DNA of 64,000 bases from Mayfieldus sp963781495 (GCA_963781495.1 CAWAFX010000002.1:930001-994000), one strand, 5' to 3'; positions 1-8,363 are shown, counted from the first letter of the stretch. Program-made: numbers and translations. Notes: generated from the letters alone by a model not told the origin.

Positions 1-1480
1 GGGTGCCGATCAGAAGCGCCGCCCCCAGCGCCGCCACCTGGACCGCCGACTTGCGCCGCGGGCGGAAGGCGACCAGCAGCGCCAGCAGGCCGACCGCCGC
101 CATCACGGCGATCCGCAGCGGCTCCAGCGACGGCACCTGCCCCCAGACGCTGAACGGGGATTGGCGGTCGATCTGGCTGGCGATCGTGCGCTGCCAGAAG
201 GTCGAGATCCCGGGCGAGATCAGGGTCGGCAGCATCACCAGCGCCGCGACCACGACGAAGCCGAGCCCGAAGATCGCCGCCTCGCGGCGGCGGCCGCGGC
301 CGCCGAACGCCCGCGCATAGGGATCGGCCTGGTGGGTGGCCAGCAGCGGGGCGAGGATGAAGGGCGAGAACTTGGTCAGCCCGGCTAGCGCCAGAGCGGC
401 GCCGCGCGCCGCGGGTCTGGCCAGCAGCAGCAGGGTCACGACCAGCAGCAGGGCGACGAGACTGTCGTTGGCGTTGGACTCGAGCACGAAGGCCGCGTAG
501 GGGTAGGCCGCCCAGCCGAAGCCGAGCACGGCGCCAAGCCGCCGACCCTCGGCGCCCGGGCGCAGGCGGCGGCCCAGCAGGACAAGGCCGGCGAAGGTCG
601 CGAGGTCGAAGAAGATCGCGGCCGCGTGTGCGGCAGGAAGGTCGTCCCAGCTGCCGCTCCAGGGAAAGACCTGCTCGAAGGGGACGTAGGCGTAGTAGTT
701 GACCGGGCCGTAGGTGTCGCCGAAGCTGACGTCGTCGGGGAAGGCCCCCTGCCCGTAGATCGCCTTGCCGTCGGCGACCCGGTCGGCGCCGACCACCCCG
801 GCGTAGCCAACGTCGATCACCCCCGAGTCGGCGACGTTCAGCCCGCCGCGGAAGCCGAGCAAGAAAAGCGCCGCGATCAGCAACCAGGCGCTCGGCCAGA
901 CCGGCCGCAGACCCTCGCCGCGGCCGCGGAAGCCGATCCAGAGCATGCGCGCCATCAGATACAGAAGCGGCGGGTACTGCAGCGGCACCGAGAGGCCGAT
1001 GTCGGCGCGGTTGAAGAAGAACTGCGAGGCGCCGAAGGAGAGCAGGACCAGCAGGTCGAGGTTGGCGATCCGCAACGGCCGGCGCCAGTCCAGCAGCCCG
1101 ATCAGGAACAGGGCGCAGAGCGGCAGCCAGACGTAGGGGGCGTTGAGGCGATGGCCGAAGGCCCCCGAATAGCCGCGCGCCATCCTCCAGGCGACCTGGT
1201 ACCCGCTCCAGGACTCGCGCACCAGGCCGGTGGTCGAGTCGACGGTCACCTGGACCAGGTCCTTGTCCTGGGCGAAGTAGTCGACCTGCCAGGCCCCGCC
1301 GACCAGCGAGGCGCTTGGGGTCAGCCCCGGGTGCTCGGCGCGCTCGGCGACGACCTTGGGGTCGCGGTTGGCAACCGCGATCGCCTGCTGCTTGCCGACC
1401 GGGGTCGTCGCGGCGCCGGCACTCGGCGCCAGCAGCAGGACCAGCAGCAGGACCACGGCGCCGGCCGCAAGCCTTCTCAT
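1..1480 (-). CDS. Multi-pass membrane protein, GT87/DUF2029-like, C-terminus off the left edge
   Basis: The frame is open from the ATG at 1480 to the window edge, so the protein is truncated here. It starts with a cleavable-looking signal segment (MRRLAAGAVVLLLVLLLAPS, then AGA). A soluble stretch at about residues 25-100 resembles a PepSY-type fold by eye (KQQAIAVANRDPKV, VQVTVDSTTGLV). Many hydrophobic helices and short loops follow, as in polyprenyl-linked mannosyltransferases of the GT87/DUF2029 type. The start overlaps the stop of the upstream phosphodiesterase gene (ATGA), so it is the third gene of a coupled minus-strand operon. Family assignment is by general architecture only; no catalytic motif was proven. 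Confidence 0.6.
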   Translation of the reverse strand, partial: MRRLAAGAVVLLLVLLLAPSAGAATTPVGKQQAIAVANRDPKVVAERAEHPGLTPSASLVGGAWQVDYFAQDKDLVQVTVDSTTGLVRESWSGYQVAWRMARGYSGAFGHRLNAPYVWLPLCALFLIGLLDWRRPLRIANLDLLVLLSFGASQFFFNRADIGLSVPLQYPPLLYLMARMLWIGFRGRGEGLRPVWPSAWLLIAALFLLGFRGGLNVADSGVIDVGYAGVVGADRVADGKAIYGQGAFPDDVSFGDTYGPVNYYAYVPFEQVFPWSGSWDDLPAAHAAAIFFDLATFAGLVLLGRRLRPGAEGRRLGAVLGFGWAAYPYAAFVLESNANDSLVALLLVVTLLLLARPAARGAALALAGLTKFSPFILAPLLATHQADPYARAFGGRGRRREAAIFGLGFVVVAALVMLPTLISPGISTFWQRTIASQIDRQSPFSVWGQVPSLEPLRIAVMAAVGLLALLVAFRPRRKSAVQVAALGAALLIGT

Positions 1481-3033
1481 GTCGGCCCCATCGCCGCAGC
1501 CAGGTCGCGCCCCGGTTCGGCGTCGCCGTCGAGCCCGAAGTGCTCACAGACGACGGCGGCGACGTCGCGCAGCGACCACTGCTCGCGCTCGGCGGCGTTC
1601 TGCGGGCCGCAGCCGCAGAAGAGCAGGGGGCCGAGCGAGTCGCCGCGGTGCAGCGATCCGTGGCTGCCGCCGCCGACGTGCGAGGTGCCGCCCCAGTCGA
1701 CGCACTCATAACCGGGGGTGGCGGATATGAGCAGCTCTCCGGCGTGGGGCGCGCAGAGCGCCGACCACAGCCGCCCCAGCGCGTCCGGGTAGCTCTCGCT
1801 GCGCAGCCGGCCGCCGGAGACCTCGAGGTCGAGGGCGGCGGGGTCGCCCCGCAGCTCCCAGCCGCCGTCGCGGAGATCGGTCAAGGCCTCGCCGGGCCGG
1901 AAGCGAACCTCGGCCCCCCCGCGGCGCGCCACGGCCTCGGCGCCGGCCGGCGGCGGTCCCGGCGTCTCGCGCACCAACGCCGTGCCGTCGACCTCGATCC
2001 AGGCGACCACGTCGACGCCGTCCATCTCCTCCAGCGCCACCCGGACCTGATCGTGGCCGGGCTGCTCAGGTCCCGGCAGCAGGTAGACGTTGGCGGCGCG
2101 GGCGGTCGGGCTGACCGCGATTTGGGCGTCCTCGGGCCGGTCCTCGGAGGGCTGCAGCACATGCCAGCGCTCGCCGAGCTGGGCCGTGATCGGCAGCTCC
2201 CGGTGGACCGATGTCTGGGCGTGGTCGGCCATCAGGATCAGCGCGTAGTCGGTGAGGAACCCGTCCAGCCCCCCAGCGGCCTCGATCAGCTTCGCGAAGG
2301 CCCCGTCGGCGTGGGCGATCGACTCCACCATCTCGTCGGGCCCGTGGCGGTGCGAGTAGTTGTCGTTGTCGGGGAGCGAGAGCAGCAGGAAGTCGAACAG
2401 CCGCTGGCCGGCGAGCTCGGCCGCGCAGCAGGCCGAGTACTCGTCGACCGTCCCGGGCCGAGAGGTCGGCCGGCAGGGGACGCGGCGGCTGGCATAGAGG
2501 TCGCCGTAGAAGAGCTCGGTCGGTCCCCAGGTCGCGTGCCGGAACTTGGTACCGCTGACGTCGACCGCGCGCCGCAGCAGTCCCTCGAGCGAGACCTGGT
2601 GGCGATGGCGTCCGCGATAGATCAGAAACGGGGTGCAGGCGGTGCGCAGCCCGGCGTCGTCGAGGCGCTCGAAGATCGTCGACACCTCGGGGCTGAGGTG
2701 GGCGAGATTCATGTTGTAGACGAGGTCGTAGAGGGCCCGGAAGAGGCCGAAGGCGCGGGTCGCCTCGAACGAAGACCCGTACTCGACATAGCGGCGCTCG
2801 AGCCGGTGGTACCAGTTCATGGCGCTGATCCAGTGGCGATCGGCGGCGACCCCGGTGGCGATCTCGGCGCTGGCGACCGGAGTCACCGAGGGAAAGCTGG
2901 ATACGCATTCGCGCACCAGCACCCCCCGCTTCAGCAGCTTCGCGAAGGTCGGCGCGCGGCCCTCGCTCGCGGCCAGCTCGAGCATGTCGGTTCGCATCGA
3001 ATCGACATAGGCGAGGACCAGGCCCTTGGTCAT
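1477..3033 (-). CDS. Alkaline-phosphatase-superfamily phosphodiesterase (nucleotide pyrophosphatase type)
   Basis: The 518-residue protein has the fold markers of type I phosphodiesterase/nucleotide pyrophosphatases. These are an early metal-binding Asp (AYVDSMRTDM), a Thr nucleophile region (FPSVTPVASAEIATG), a mid-protein metal site (LPDNDNYSHRHGPDEM) and the Asp-His pair (ALILMADHAQTS). No signal peptide is seen, so a cytoplasmic or membrane-face location is inferred. Its ATG overlaps the stop of the small membrane-protein gene upstream, and its stop overlaps the start of the GT87-like gene downstream. It may remove phosphate or a headgroup from a lipid or nucleotide intermediate used by that membrane protein. 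The substrate is unknown. Confidence 0.8.
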   Translation of the reverse strand: MTKGLVLAYVDSMRTDMLELAASEGRAPTFAKLLKRGVLVRECVSSFPSVTPVASAEIATGVAADRHWISAMNWYHRLERRYVEYGSSFEATRAFGLFRALYDLVYNMNLAHLSPEVSTIFERLDDAGLRTACTPFLIYRGRHRHQVSLEGLLRRAVDVSGTKFRHATWGPTELFYGDLYASRRVPCRPTSRPGTVDEYSACCAAELAGQRLFDFLLLSLPDNDNYSHRHGPDEMVESIAHADGAFAKLIEAAGGLDGFLTDYALILMADHAQTSVHRELPITAQLGERWHVLQPSEDRPEDAQIAVSPTARAANVYLLPGPEQPGHDQVRVALEEMDGVDVVAWIEVDGTALVRETPGPPPAGAEAVARRGGAEVRFRPGEALTDLRDGGWELRGDPAALDLEVSGGRLRSESYPDALGRLWSALCAPHAGELLISATPGYECVDWGGTSHVGGGSHGSLHRGDSLGPLLFCGCGPQNAAEREQWSLRDVAAVVCEHFGLDGDAEPGRDLAAAMGPT

Positions 3034-3461
3034 CTCAAAATACGCAGGCCCTCGTACTTGCGGTCGGCTCGGCGCCGGCGGGCGACCATCAGCCAGCCGA
3101 GGGCCAGCACGGCCAGCAGCGAGATCGGTGGCAGCAGGATCGAGAGGCCGGCCAGCAGCAGCGCGACGACGACGACGATCAGCACGATCGACCCGAAGCC
3201 TCCGGCGCGCCTGACGGCGCCGACGACGACGCCGGAGATCACCCGCGCCCCCAGCCAGCCTCCGGCTGCGCCGGCGACGATGCCGGCGACTATCGACTGG
3301 TCGTCAGTGGAGATCGAGAGCGCCCCGGCGACGGCGCCGATCACCGCCGCGCCCCAGACGAGCAACGACGCGCTCTCGCCCCTGGGAACGACGGCGCCGA
3401 TCAGCACCCCGACCGCGAGGCCGATCCCCAACGCCTGGCAGATGGCAAGAAAGAAGTCCAT
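3030..3461 (-). CDS. Small integral membrane protein, DUF4126-like
   Basis: The 143-residue protein is built of about four hydrophobic helices with Gly/Ala-rich turns (LGIGLAVGVLIGAVVPRG, IVAGIVAGAAGGWLGARV) and a basic C-terminus (ARRRRADRKYEG). The size and glycine-rich helices resemble DUF4126 proteins, but I only suspect the family. It is the first gene of the three-gene minus-strand operon and is coupled by ATGA overlap to the phosphodiesterase gene. Function is unknown. Confidence 0.6.
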   Translation of the reverse strand: MDFFLAICQALGIGLAVGVLIGAVVPRGESASLLVWGAAVIGAVAGALSISTDDQSIVAGIVAGAAGGWLGARVISGVVVGAVRRAGGFGSIVLIVVVVALLLAGLSILLPPISLLAVLALGWLMVARRRRADRKYEGLRILR

Positions 3462-3472
3462 TTAGTCCCGCC

Positions 3473-3499
3473 CGGGGAGGCTACCGAGCGCCCTCCCCG
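3473..3499. other. GC-rich inverted repeat in the divergent intergenic region
   Basis: An 8-bp perfect stem (CGGGGAGG at 3473-3480, CCTCCCCG at 3492-3499) with an 11-base loop lies between the divergent membrane-protein gene and the aminotransferase gene. Both genes lead away from it, so a terminator role is unlikely. It could be an operator or leader structure. I see no convincing -35/-10 pair in this 104-bp gap. Confidence 0.3.
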
Positions 3500-3565
3500 C
3501 GACCGATCACTTGCCTTCGCCGGCCTTGGTCTTCCGGCGGCCACCACTTCCGCCACACTTAGGCG

Positions 3566-4945
3566 GTGACCGAGATGCCGGGGCCGCCGCACCGCCGCCG
3601 CGCCCACACCACCGCCCACGACCTCGAGCGCTACGCGGGTCTGTTTGCCAAGCGCACCCAGGCGATGCGCTCCTCGGCGATGCGCGACCTGATGGCGATA
3701 ACCGCCCGACCCGAGGTGATCTCGCTTGCCGGCGGGCTGCCCGACACCTCGACCTTCCCGCCCGCCAGCTTCGCCGCCCAGATGACCAAGATCGCCCAGG
3801 AGTCGGCGGCCGAGGCGCTGCAGTACGGCCCCACCGAGGGCTTCGAGGAGACAAAGGACTGCATCCTCGAGGTGATGGGCGCAGAGGGGATGCTGCCCGA
3901 CCACGAGGACCTGATCGTCACCACCGGCGGCCAGCAGGCGATCGATCTGATCTGCAAGACGCTGGTCGATCCCGGCGACCCGGTGATCTGCGAGGCGCCG
4001 ACCTACCCCGGTGCGGTGCCGGTCTTCTGCAGCTACCAAGCCGACGTGGTCCAGATCGAATGCGACGGGCAGGGGATGAAGATCGACGAGCTGGAGGCGG
4101 TGCTGGGACGGCTGGCGACCGAAGGGCGGCGGCCGAAGTTCATCTACTCGGTCCCAAGCTTCCAGAACCCGGCCGGCGTGACGATGTCGATCGAGCGGCG
4201 CCGGCGCCTGATCGAGCTGGCGCGCAGCAAGGAGGTCCTGATCGTCGAGGACAACCCGTATGGGCTGCTGCGCTACGAGGGCGAACCGCTGCCGCCCCTC
4301 TACCAGCTCGAGGGCGGCGATTACGTGATCTATATCGGCACCCTCTCGAAGATCCTCTCGCCGGGGATCCGGCTCGGCTGGGCCGTCGCGCCGCCGCCGG
4401 TGATGGAGAAGATCGTCCTCGGCAAGCAGGCAGCCGACCTCTGCACCTCGACCCTGACCCAGTACTTCGTGCGCGAGTACTTCGCCGAGGGCCATTGGCG
4501 GGATTACGTCGAGAGCCTGATCGAGCTGTACCGCTCGCGCCGCGACGCGATGCTCGAGGCATTGCGCCGCCACTTCCCGCCGCAGGCGCACTGGACGCAA
4601 CCCGCCGGCGGCCTCTTCATCTGGGCGACGTTGCCGGACTACATCGACACCACCGACCTGCTGGCCAAGGCGCTGCGCGAGAACGTCGCCTTCGTCCCCG
4701 GGCAGGCCGCCTACGTCGACGGCCGCGGCGGCAGCTCGATGCGGCTCAACTTCTCGGCCTCCGGCGAGTCGGAGATCGACGAGGGCATCCGCCGCATCGG
4801 ACAGGTCGTCTGGGAGCAGGTCGAGCTCTACGAGACCCTGACCGGCGAGCTGCCGACCGAGCACCGCTCGCCGAGCACCGAGCGCCCCGAGCAGCCAGGC
4901 GCCGACGTCTTGCCACTCCGGAAGCGGGCCAGCGGCGGCTCCTGA
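3566..4945 (+). CDS. PLP-dependent class I/II aminotransferase (2-aminoadipate aminotransferase/Aro8-like)
   Basis: The 459-residue fold-type I aminotransferase shows an N-terminal substrate arm (ISLAGGLPDTSTFP), the cofactor-binding segment (TTGGQQAIDLICKTL), a PxxxNPxG motif (VPSFQNPAGVTMS), the Asp/Tyr pair (IVEDNPYGLLRYEG), the PLP lysine in TLSKILSPGIRLGW and a C-terminal Arg segment (SMRLNFSASGE). It is nearest to the LysN/Aro8/MocR-catalytic subgroup and has no DNA-binding domain. The start is GTG; an ATG three codons later is an alternative. Its stop overlaps the ATG of the downstream ATP-grasp ligase (TGATG), so the two are probably made together. The amino-acid substrate cannot be read from the sequence. 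Confidence 0.85.
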   Translation: MTEMPGPPHRRRAHTTAHDLERYAGLFAKRTQAMRSSAMRDLMAITARPEVISLAGGLPDTSTFPPASFAAQMTKIAQESAAEALQYGPTEGFEETKDCILEVMGAEGMLPDHEDLIVTTGGQQAIDLICKTLVDPGDPVICEAPTYPGAVPVFCSYQADVVQIECDGQGMKIDELEAVLGRLATEGRRPKFIYSVPSFQNPAGVTMSIERRRRLIELARSKEVLIVEDNPYGLLRYEGEPLPPLYQLEGGDYVIYIGTLSKILSPGIRLGWAVAPPPVMEKIVLGKQAADLCTSTLTQYFVREYFAEGHWRDYVESLIELYRSRRDAMLEALRRHFPPQAHWTQPAGGLFIWATLPDYIDTTDLLAKALRENVAFVPGQAAYVDGRGGSSMRLNFSASGESEIDEGIRRIGQVVWEQVELYETLTGELPTEHRSPSTERPEQPGADVLPLRKRASGGS

Positions 4946-5892
4946 TGAAAGTCGCCGTCCTCAAGGGGGGCCGTTCGCTGGAGCGCGGGGTTTCGCTGCG
5001 CTCCGGGGCCAGGGTCGAGGACGCGCTGAGCCGGCTCGGCCATGAGCCGCTGCCGCTCGACGCCGGCGCCGAGCTGGTCGAGAGATTGGTCGCCGAGCGG
5101 CCCGATGCCGCCTTCGTCGCCCTGCACGGACCCGGCGGCGAGGACGGCACCGTGCAGGAGCTGCTGGAGATTCTCGATCTCCCCTACACCGGGCCCGGGG
5201 TCGCGGCCTGCATGCGCTGCATGGACAAGACGCTGGCCAAGCACGAGCTGCGCGAGGCGGGGATTGCGACTCCGGACTGGTTCGCCTTCAACGCCACCGC
5301 CTTCCGCGAGCTGGGAGCTGCCGACACCCTGGAGCAGATCGAGGCCCGGCTCGGCTTCCCGCTGGTCGTCAAGCCGGCCCGCGGCGGCTCGGCGCTTGGG
5401 GTGAAGCTGGTCGCTGGGCGCGAGGAGGTGCCGCAGGCGCTGCTCGCCGCCTTCAGCTACGACGACAGGGTGCTGCTGGAGCGCTACGTGGAGGGCCGCG
5501 AGCTGGCGGTCAGCGTGCTCGGGGCCCAGGCGCTGCCGATCGTCGAAGCGATCCCGCGCCGGGGCGACGCCTATGACTTCGAGGCCCGCTACGAGATCGG
5601 GCGCACCGAGTTCGTCTGTCCGGCCGAGCTCGATCCGGACGCCGCAGCCGCGGTCACCGGCGAGGCGCTGCGCGCCTTCGAGACCCTCGGCTGCTCGGGC
5701 TTCGCGCGCGTTGACCTGATGCTCGGCAGTGGCGGGCCGCAGGTGCTGGAGGTCAACGCGATCCCCGGCCTCACCGACACGAGCCTGCTGCCGCAGGCAG
5801 CCGAGGCGGCGGGGCTGAGCTTCGAGCAGCTGGTCGAGCGGGCTCTGGAGTTGGCGCTCGAACGCGGGCCCAGCTCCGCGGTGACGCTTTAG
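4945..5892 (+). CDS. ddl: D-alanine--D-alanine ligase paralogue 1 (ATP-grasp)
   Basis: This is a 315-residue ATP-grasp ligase. The N-terminal substrate loop reads GGRSLERGVSLRSG, where canonical ligases, including the second copy in this window, have SSEHEVSLRSG; the Glu is kept but the His is Arg. Other family signatures are present: LHGPGGEDGTVQ, the glycine loop KPARGGSALGV, the omega-loop Tyr (FEARYEIGRTEFVCPAELD) and the metal-binding end (LEVNAIPGLTDTSL). The omega-loop Tyr argues for D-Ala rather than D-lactate as second substrate. It is translationally coupled to the aminotransferase, away from other wall genes, so a specialised dipeptide product is possible. The family is certain; the exact product is not. 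Confidence 0.85.
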   Translation: MKVAVLKGGRSLERGVSLRSGARVEDALSRLGHEPLPLDAGAELVERLVAERPDAAFVALHGPGGEDGTVQELLEILDLPYTGPGVAACMRCMDKTLAKHELREAGIATPDWFAFNATAFRELGAADTLEQIEARLGFPLVVKPARGGSALGVKLVAGREEVPQALLAAFSYDDRVLLERYVEGRELAVSVLGAQALPIVEAIPRRGDAYDFEARYEIGRTEFVCPAELDPDAAAAVTGEALRAFETLGCSGFARVDLMLGSGGPQVLEVNAIPGLTDTSLLPQAAEAAGLSFEQLVERALELALERGPSSAVTL

Positions 5893-6138
5893 TCAGACTC
5901 CCCAGGGCCGGATGTCCCGCACACCGGACGTACGGGGATCGTCCGGCGTCGGAGGCCGCTCGTCGGCCCGCACCTCGGCCCCGGTGACCTCCTCGTCGCT
6001 CGGGGCCAAGCCGATCTTCGCCACGCGCCAATCGCCGTCCGGCCCCTCGGTCGGGACCCAGCGATGCGTGTGGCGCTCGGGGCTCTCGGCGGCCAACCTC
6101 TTGCACTCCGCTTCCGCTTCGGCCCGCGTCATCGGCAC
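5893..6138 (-). CDS. Small conserved-looking hypothetical protein, 81 aa
   Basis: The charged 81-residue protein has no membrane segment or cysteine motif worth noting (TRAEAEAECKRLAAESPERH, GDWRVAKIGLAPSD). A GTG start at 6138 is preferred over the ATG at 6132, because an AGGAG ribosome site lies six bases before the GTG and overlaps the end of the bifunctional-nuclease gene. It sits three bases after that gene in one transcript and is tail-to-tail with the ligase with no gap. I do not recognise a function. Confidence 0.6.
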   Translation of the reverse strand: MPMTRAEAEAECKRLAAESPERHTHRWVPTEGPDGDWRVAKIGLAPSDEEVTGAEVRADERPPTPDDPRTSGVRDIRPWGV

Positions 6139-6141
6139 CGC

Positions 6142-6648
6142 TCACTCCTCGCCGGCGGCGAAGTCCTCCGGGGAGACGGTGTCGAGGAAGTCCTTGAACT
6201 TCTCCACCACCTCCTCCGGGTCCTCGACCTCCTGCTCGAACTCGATCGCCGACTCCTCGATCACGTCCTCGGCAGCGAAGATCGGTGCCGAGACCCTGAC
6301 CGCGAGGGCGAGCGCGTCGGAGGGCCGGGAGTCGATCTCCACCTCGGAGCCGTTGACCGAGATCGTGATCGAGGCGTAGAAGGTGTTGTCGCGCAGCTCG
6401 GTCACCGAGACGCGCTCGCACTTGGCCTCCATCTGGTCGAGGAGGTCGGAGAGCAGGTCGTGGGTCATCGGGCGCGGGGTCGACGCGCCCTGCAGCTTCA
6501 TCAGGATCGCCGCCGCCTCGGGGTGGCCGATCCAGATCGGCAGGAACTTGTTCCCGTCCACGGTCTTCAGCAACACGATCGGCTGCTTGCCGACCATGTC
6601 GAAGCTGACTCCGTAGATCTGCATCTGCTGCAAGGGAACGTCTCCCAT
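6142..6648 (-). CDS. Bifunctional nuclease (BFN/DUF151) family protein
   Basis: The 168-residue protein carries the BFN domain pattern: LLKTVDGNKFLPIWIGHPEA near residues 27-46, RPMTHDLLSDLLD, and SRPSDALALAVRVSAPIFA. An acidic tail (EFEQEVEDPEEVVEKFKDF) follows. BFN proteins have been described with RNase/DNase activity in plants; the bacterial role is poorly defined. The ATG start is at 6648. It is the first gene of a two-gene minus transcript with the 81-aa protein. Confidence 0.85.
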   Translation of the reverse strand: MGDVPLQQMQIYGVSFDMVGKQPIVLLKTVDGNKFLPIWIGHPEAAAILMKLQGASTPRPMTHDLLSDLLDQMEAKCERVSVTELRDNTFYASITISVNGSEVEIDSRPSDALALAVRVSAPIFAAEDVIEESAIEFEQEVEDPEEVVEKFKDFLDTVSPEDFAAGEE

Positions 6649-6765
6649 TGGGACCGCGGGCCTGAAACGCCATTATAAGTGCGGCCCCTCGTACGCCTGA
6701 GCGGGCGTAGGCCCGCCTTTCCTCTCTCCTATCGAGCCGGCGAGGGGTGCGATGTCGGCGGCAGC

Positions 6766-6837
6766 GGAGACGCTGCGGGCATCGGCGACGCGGCCGGAAT
6801 CGGAGACGCTGCCGGCATCGGCGATGCGCTGGGAAGA
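6766..6837. repeat. 18-bp imperfect tandem repeat, about four units
   Basis: Units begin at 6766, 6784, 6802 and 6820 with the form GGAGACGCTGCCGGCATC and one to five changes; the fourth unit is partial. The 18-bp period preserves any reading frame and would encode repeated Gly-Asp-Ala-Ala-Gly-Ile. It lies in the region between the BFN gene and the winged-helix gene, where no protein is otherwise supported. Function is unknown. Confidence 0.7.
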
Positions 6838-6865
6838 GGGAGAGATCGAGGCATAGTGATCAGAG

Positions 6866-6891
6866 CACAGTGTACTCTAATTTCATGAATA
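6866..6891 (+). promoter_or_regulatory. Start-region element shared with 9232-9257
   Basis: CACAGTGTAC at 6866-6875 is followed by a TACTCT -10-like hexamer (6873-6878) and the ATG of the winged-helix gene at 6885, so the transcript could be nearly leaderless. The same 10-mer occurs at 9232-9241. Over 26 bp the two sites agree at about 20 positions. A common regulator site, perhaps for the adjacent winged-helix protein, is an inference. Confidence 0.35.
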
Positions 6892-7268
6892 GCAATTCCG
6901 GAACTCAGCCGAAGAACCCCTCAGCGGCAGTGCCCGGTGGCTGGGACTTCCTCACCAACCACGCCCATGTCCTGCTCTGCGTCGCCAACGACCCGGGCAT
7001 CCGCCTGCGCGACATAGCCGAGGCGGTGGGGATCACCGAACGCAGTGCGCACAAGATCCTCTCCGAGCTGGTCGACGAGGGCTACGTCCTGCGAGAGCGC
7101 CATGGCCGGCGAAACCGATACCAGATCAAGCCCGAGCTGCCGCTGCGGCATCCGCTCGTCCACGACCGAGAAGTCGGCGAGCTGCTCGAGGTCCTGCTGA
7201 GACCCGAAAGGCGGGCAAGACGGGGCCGAAAGCGCAGCGCCGCCGGAGTAGGCAAAGCCGCCGGCTAG
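6885..7268 (+). CDS. Winged helix-turn-helix transcriptional regulator (MarR-like)
   Basis: The 127-residue protein has one wHTH domain at about residues 22-95: FLTNHAHVLLCVANDPGIRL, then the HTH core RDIAEAVGITERSAHKILSE and the wing LVDEGYVLRERHGRRNRYQI. The tail is basic (RRARRGRKRSA). The ATG at 6885 is chosen because the domain begins shortly after it and the upstream frame runs into the tandem repeat. Its stop overlaps by 3 bases with the stop of the convergent DMT transporter gene. The ligand and target genes are unknown. The repeat of its start-region element near 9232 makes the small-gene cassette a candidate target. Confidence 0.8.
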   Translation: MNSNSGTQPKNPSAAVPGGWDFLTNHAHVLLCVANDPGIRLRDIAEAVGITERSAHKILSELVDEGYVLRERHGRRNRYQIKPELPLRHPLVHDREVGELLEVLLRPERRARRGRKRSAAGVGKAAG

Positions 7269-8140
7269 GGCAAGGCTGCATCCGCCCGCCCGCCGGTCCG
7301 CAGCGGCGCGGGCATCAGGGCGGCGCCCGCGATGACGAGGCCAAAGGCAACCGCGCGCGCGGTGATGGCCAGCGGCCCGGTGCCGACCGGATCGCGAAAG
7401 ACCAGGATCCCGCCGACGATCGCGACCAGGTTGGCCGCGACCGAGGTGAAGGCGATGACTTCGATGCCCGGGTCGAGCTGCAAACCTCGGGCGGAAGCAT
7501 AGAAAGCGGTCACCGAAGCAGCCAGGGCCGCGACGGACCAGGGACTGAGCAGCTCCAGCACGCCACCGCCAACGGCATTGGTCAAGTACTTGAGCGCGAT
7601 GTCGGAGACGCCGAACAGCGCCCCGGCGCATGCGCCGAGCAGCATGCCCTGTCTGATTGGCGTCAGTCCGAGGCGATGGGAAGCCAGGGCGAGCCCGGTG
7701 GCAAGGGCGAGGATCGTCGTTTCCACGACGATCAAGGCGGCCAGCGCGTAGCCCGGAGCGTCGCCCCCCTGGCGGCCCGACGTAAGCCCGACCACCGCGA
7801 GCCCGACCGCCGTGATCAGCAGGCCGACCCATTGCCGGCGTCCGAGCTGATAGCCGAAAAAGCGCTCGGCGAGCACGGCGAGGAAGACCAGCCCACCGGC
7901 CAGAACGGCTTGCACGATCGACAGCGGCGCCAGCGCCAAGGCGCCGACGTGAAGCCCCCAGGCCCCAACGGCCACGATCCAGCCCAAGCTGAACCATCGG
8001 GAGCGAAATAGGCCGGCGGCGCTCCGCAACGGGTGCGAAACGCGTACCGGTGGCGCCAGGAGCGCCCCGCGCTGCTTGAAGAGGAAGGCGACGTTGGTGC
8101 CCAGCGCACTAGCAAGGGCGAGAGCGAGTCCGACCAACAC
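7265..8140 (-). CDS. DMT-superfamily (EamA/NIPA-like) membrane transporter
   Basis: The 291-residue protein has about nine to ten hydrophobic helices in two similar halves. Characteristic stretches are ALGTNVAFLFKQRGALLAPP, LAPLSIVQAVLAGGLVFLAV, VGLLITAVGLAVVG and FTSVAANLVAIVGGILVFRD. The helix-end patterns match EamA/NIPA-type drug-metabolite transporters. The substrate is not predictable. The start is GTG at 8140; a nearby ATG is out of frame. It lies 58 bp downstream of the small-gene cassette on the same strand and may be its last gene. Confidence 0.8.
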   Translation of the reverse strand: MLVGLALALASALGTNVAFLFKQRGALLAPPVRVSHPLRSAAGLFRSRWFSLGWIVAVGAWGLHVGALALAPLSIVQAVLAGGLVFLAVLAERFFGYQLGRRQWVGLLITAVGLAVVGLTSGRQGGDAPGYALAALIVVETTILALATGLALASHRLGLTPIRQGMLLGACAGALFGVSDIALKYLTNAVGGGVLELLSPWSVAALAASVTAFYASARGLQLDPGIEVIAFTSVAANLVAIVGGILVFRDPVGTGPLAITARAVAFGLVIAGAALMPAPLRTGGRADAALP

Positions 8141-8198
8141 GACTGGCCATTCTCCCCGGCCGCATCACGGCAAGGCATCACCCTAGCCAGGGACCGGG

Positions 8199-8363
8199 CT
8201 AATCCTCCGACGACTGTCCGGGGCCGCGCTCCGTCTCCTCACGCTCCTGCCTCGCAACCCTGCGGTCATCCTCCCGCTTGCGTTTGTACTCGAGGTAACT
8301 GTCGCGCCCCCGCCGCTTGCGAATGAGGTTCCCGGCTTTACGCAGTTCGTTTCCCAGACCCAT
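8199..8363 (-). CDS. Small basic protein, 54 aa, unknown function
   Basis: A short gene is supported by a strong ribosome site (GAGGAGGAAGG directly before the ATG at 8363) and by its place 13 bp after the zinc-ribbon/HTH gene. The product (MGLGNELRKAGNLIRKRRGR, then DSYLEYKRKREDDRRVARQE) is highly charged, probably helical, with an acidic Ser-rich end. It has no membrane segment. A nucleic-acid-binding or adaptor role is possible but unproven. Confidence 0.65.
   Translation of the reverse strand: MGLGNELRKAGNLIRKRRGRDSYLEYKRKREDDRRVARQEREETERGPGQSSED

Noticed and set aside
1315..3465. 716-aa plus-strand open frame
   Set aside because: Antisense to the phosphodiesterase and small membrane-protein genes, with Arg/Ala-rich random composition.
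6766..6837. CRISPR array
   Set aside because: Units are 18 bp and contiguous, with no spacers and no cas genes nearby.
6679..6888. 69-aa open frame with repeated GDAAGI
   Set aside because: No ribosome site and no domain; produced by the 18-bp tandem repeat and ending inside the wHTH start region.
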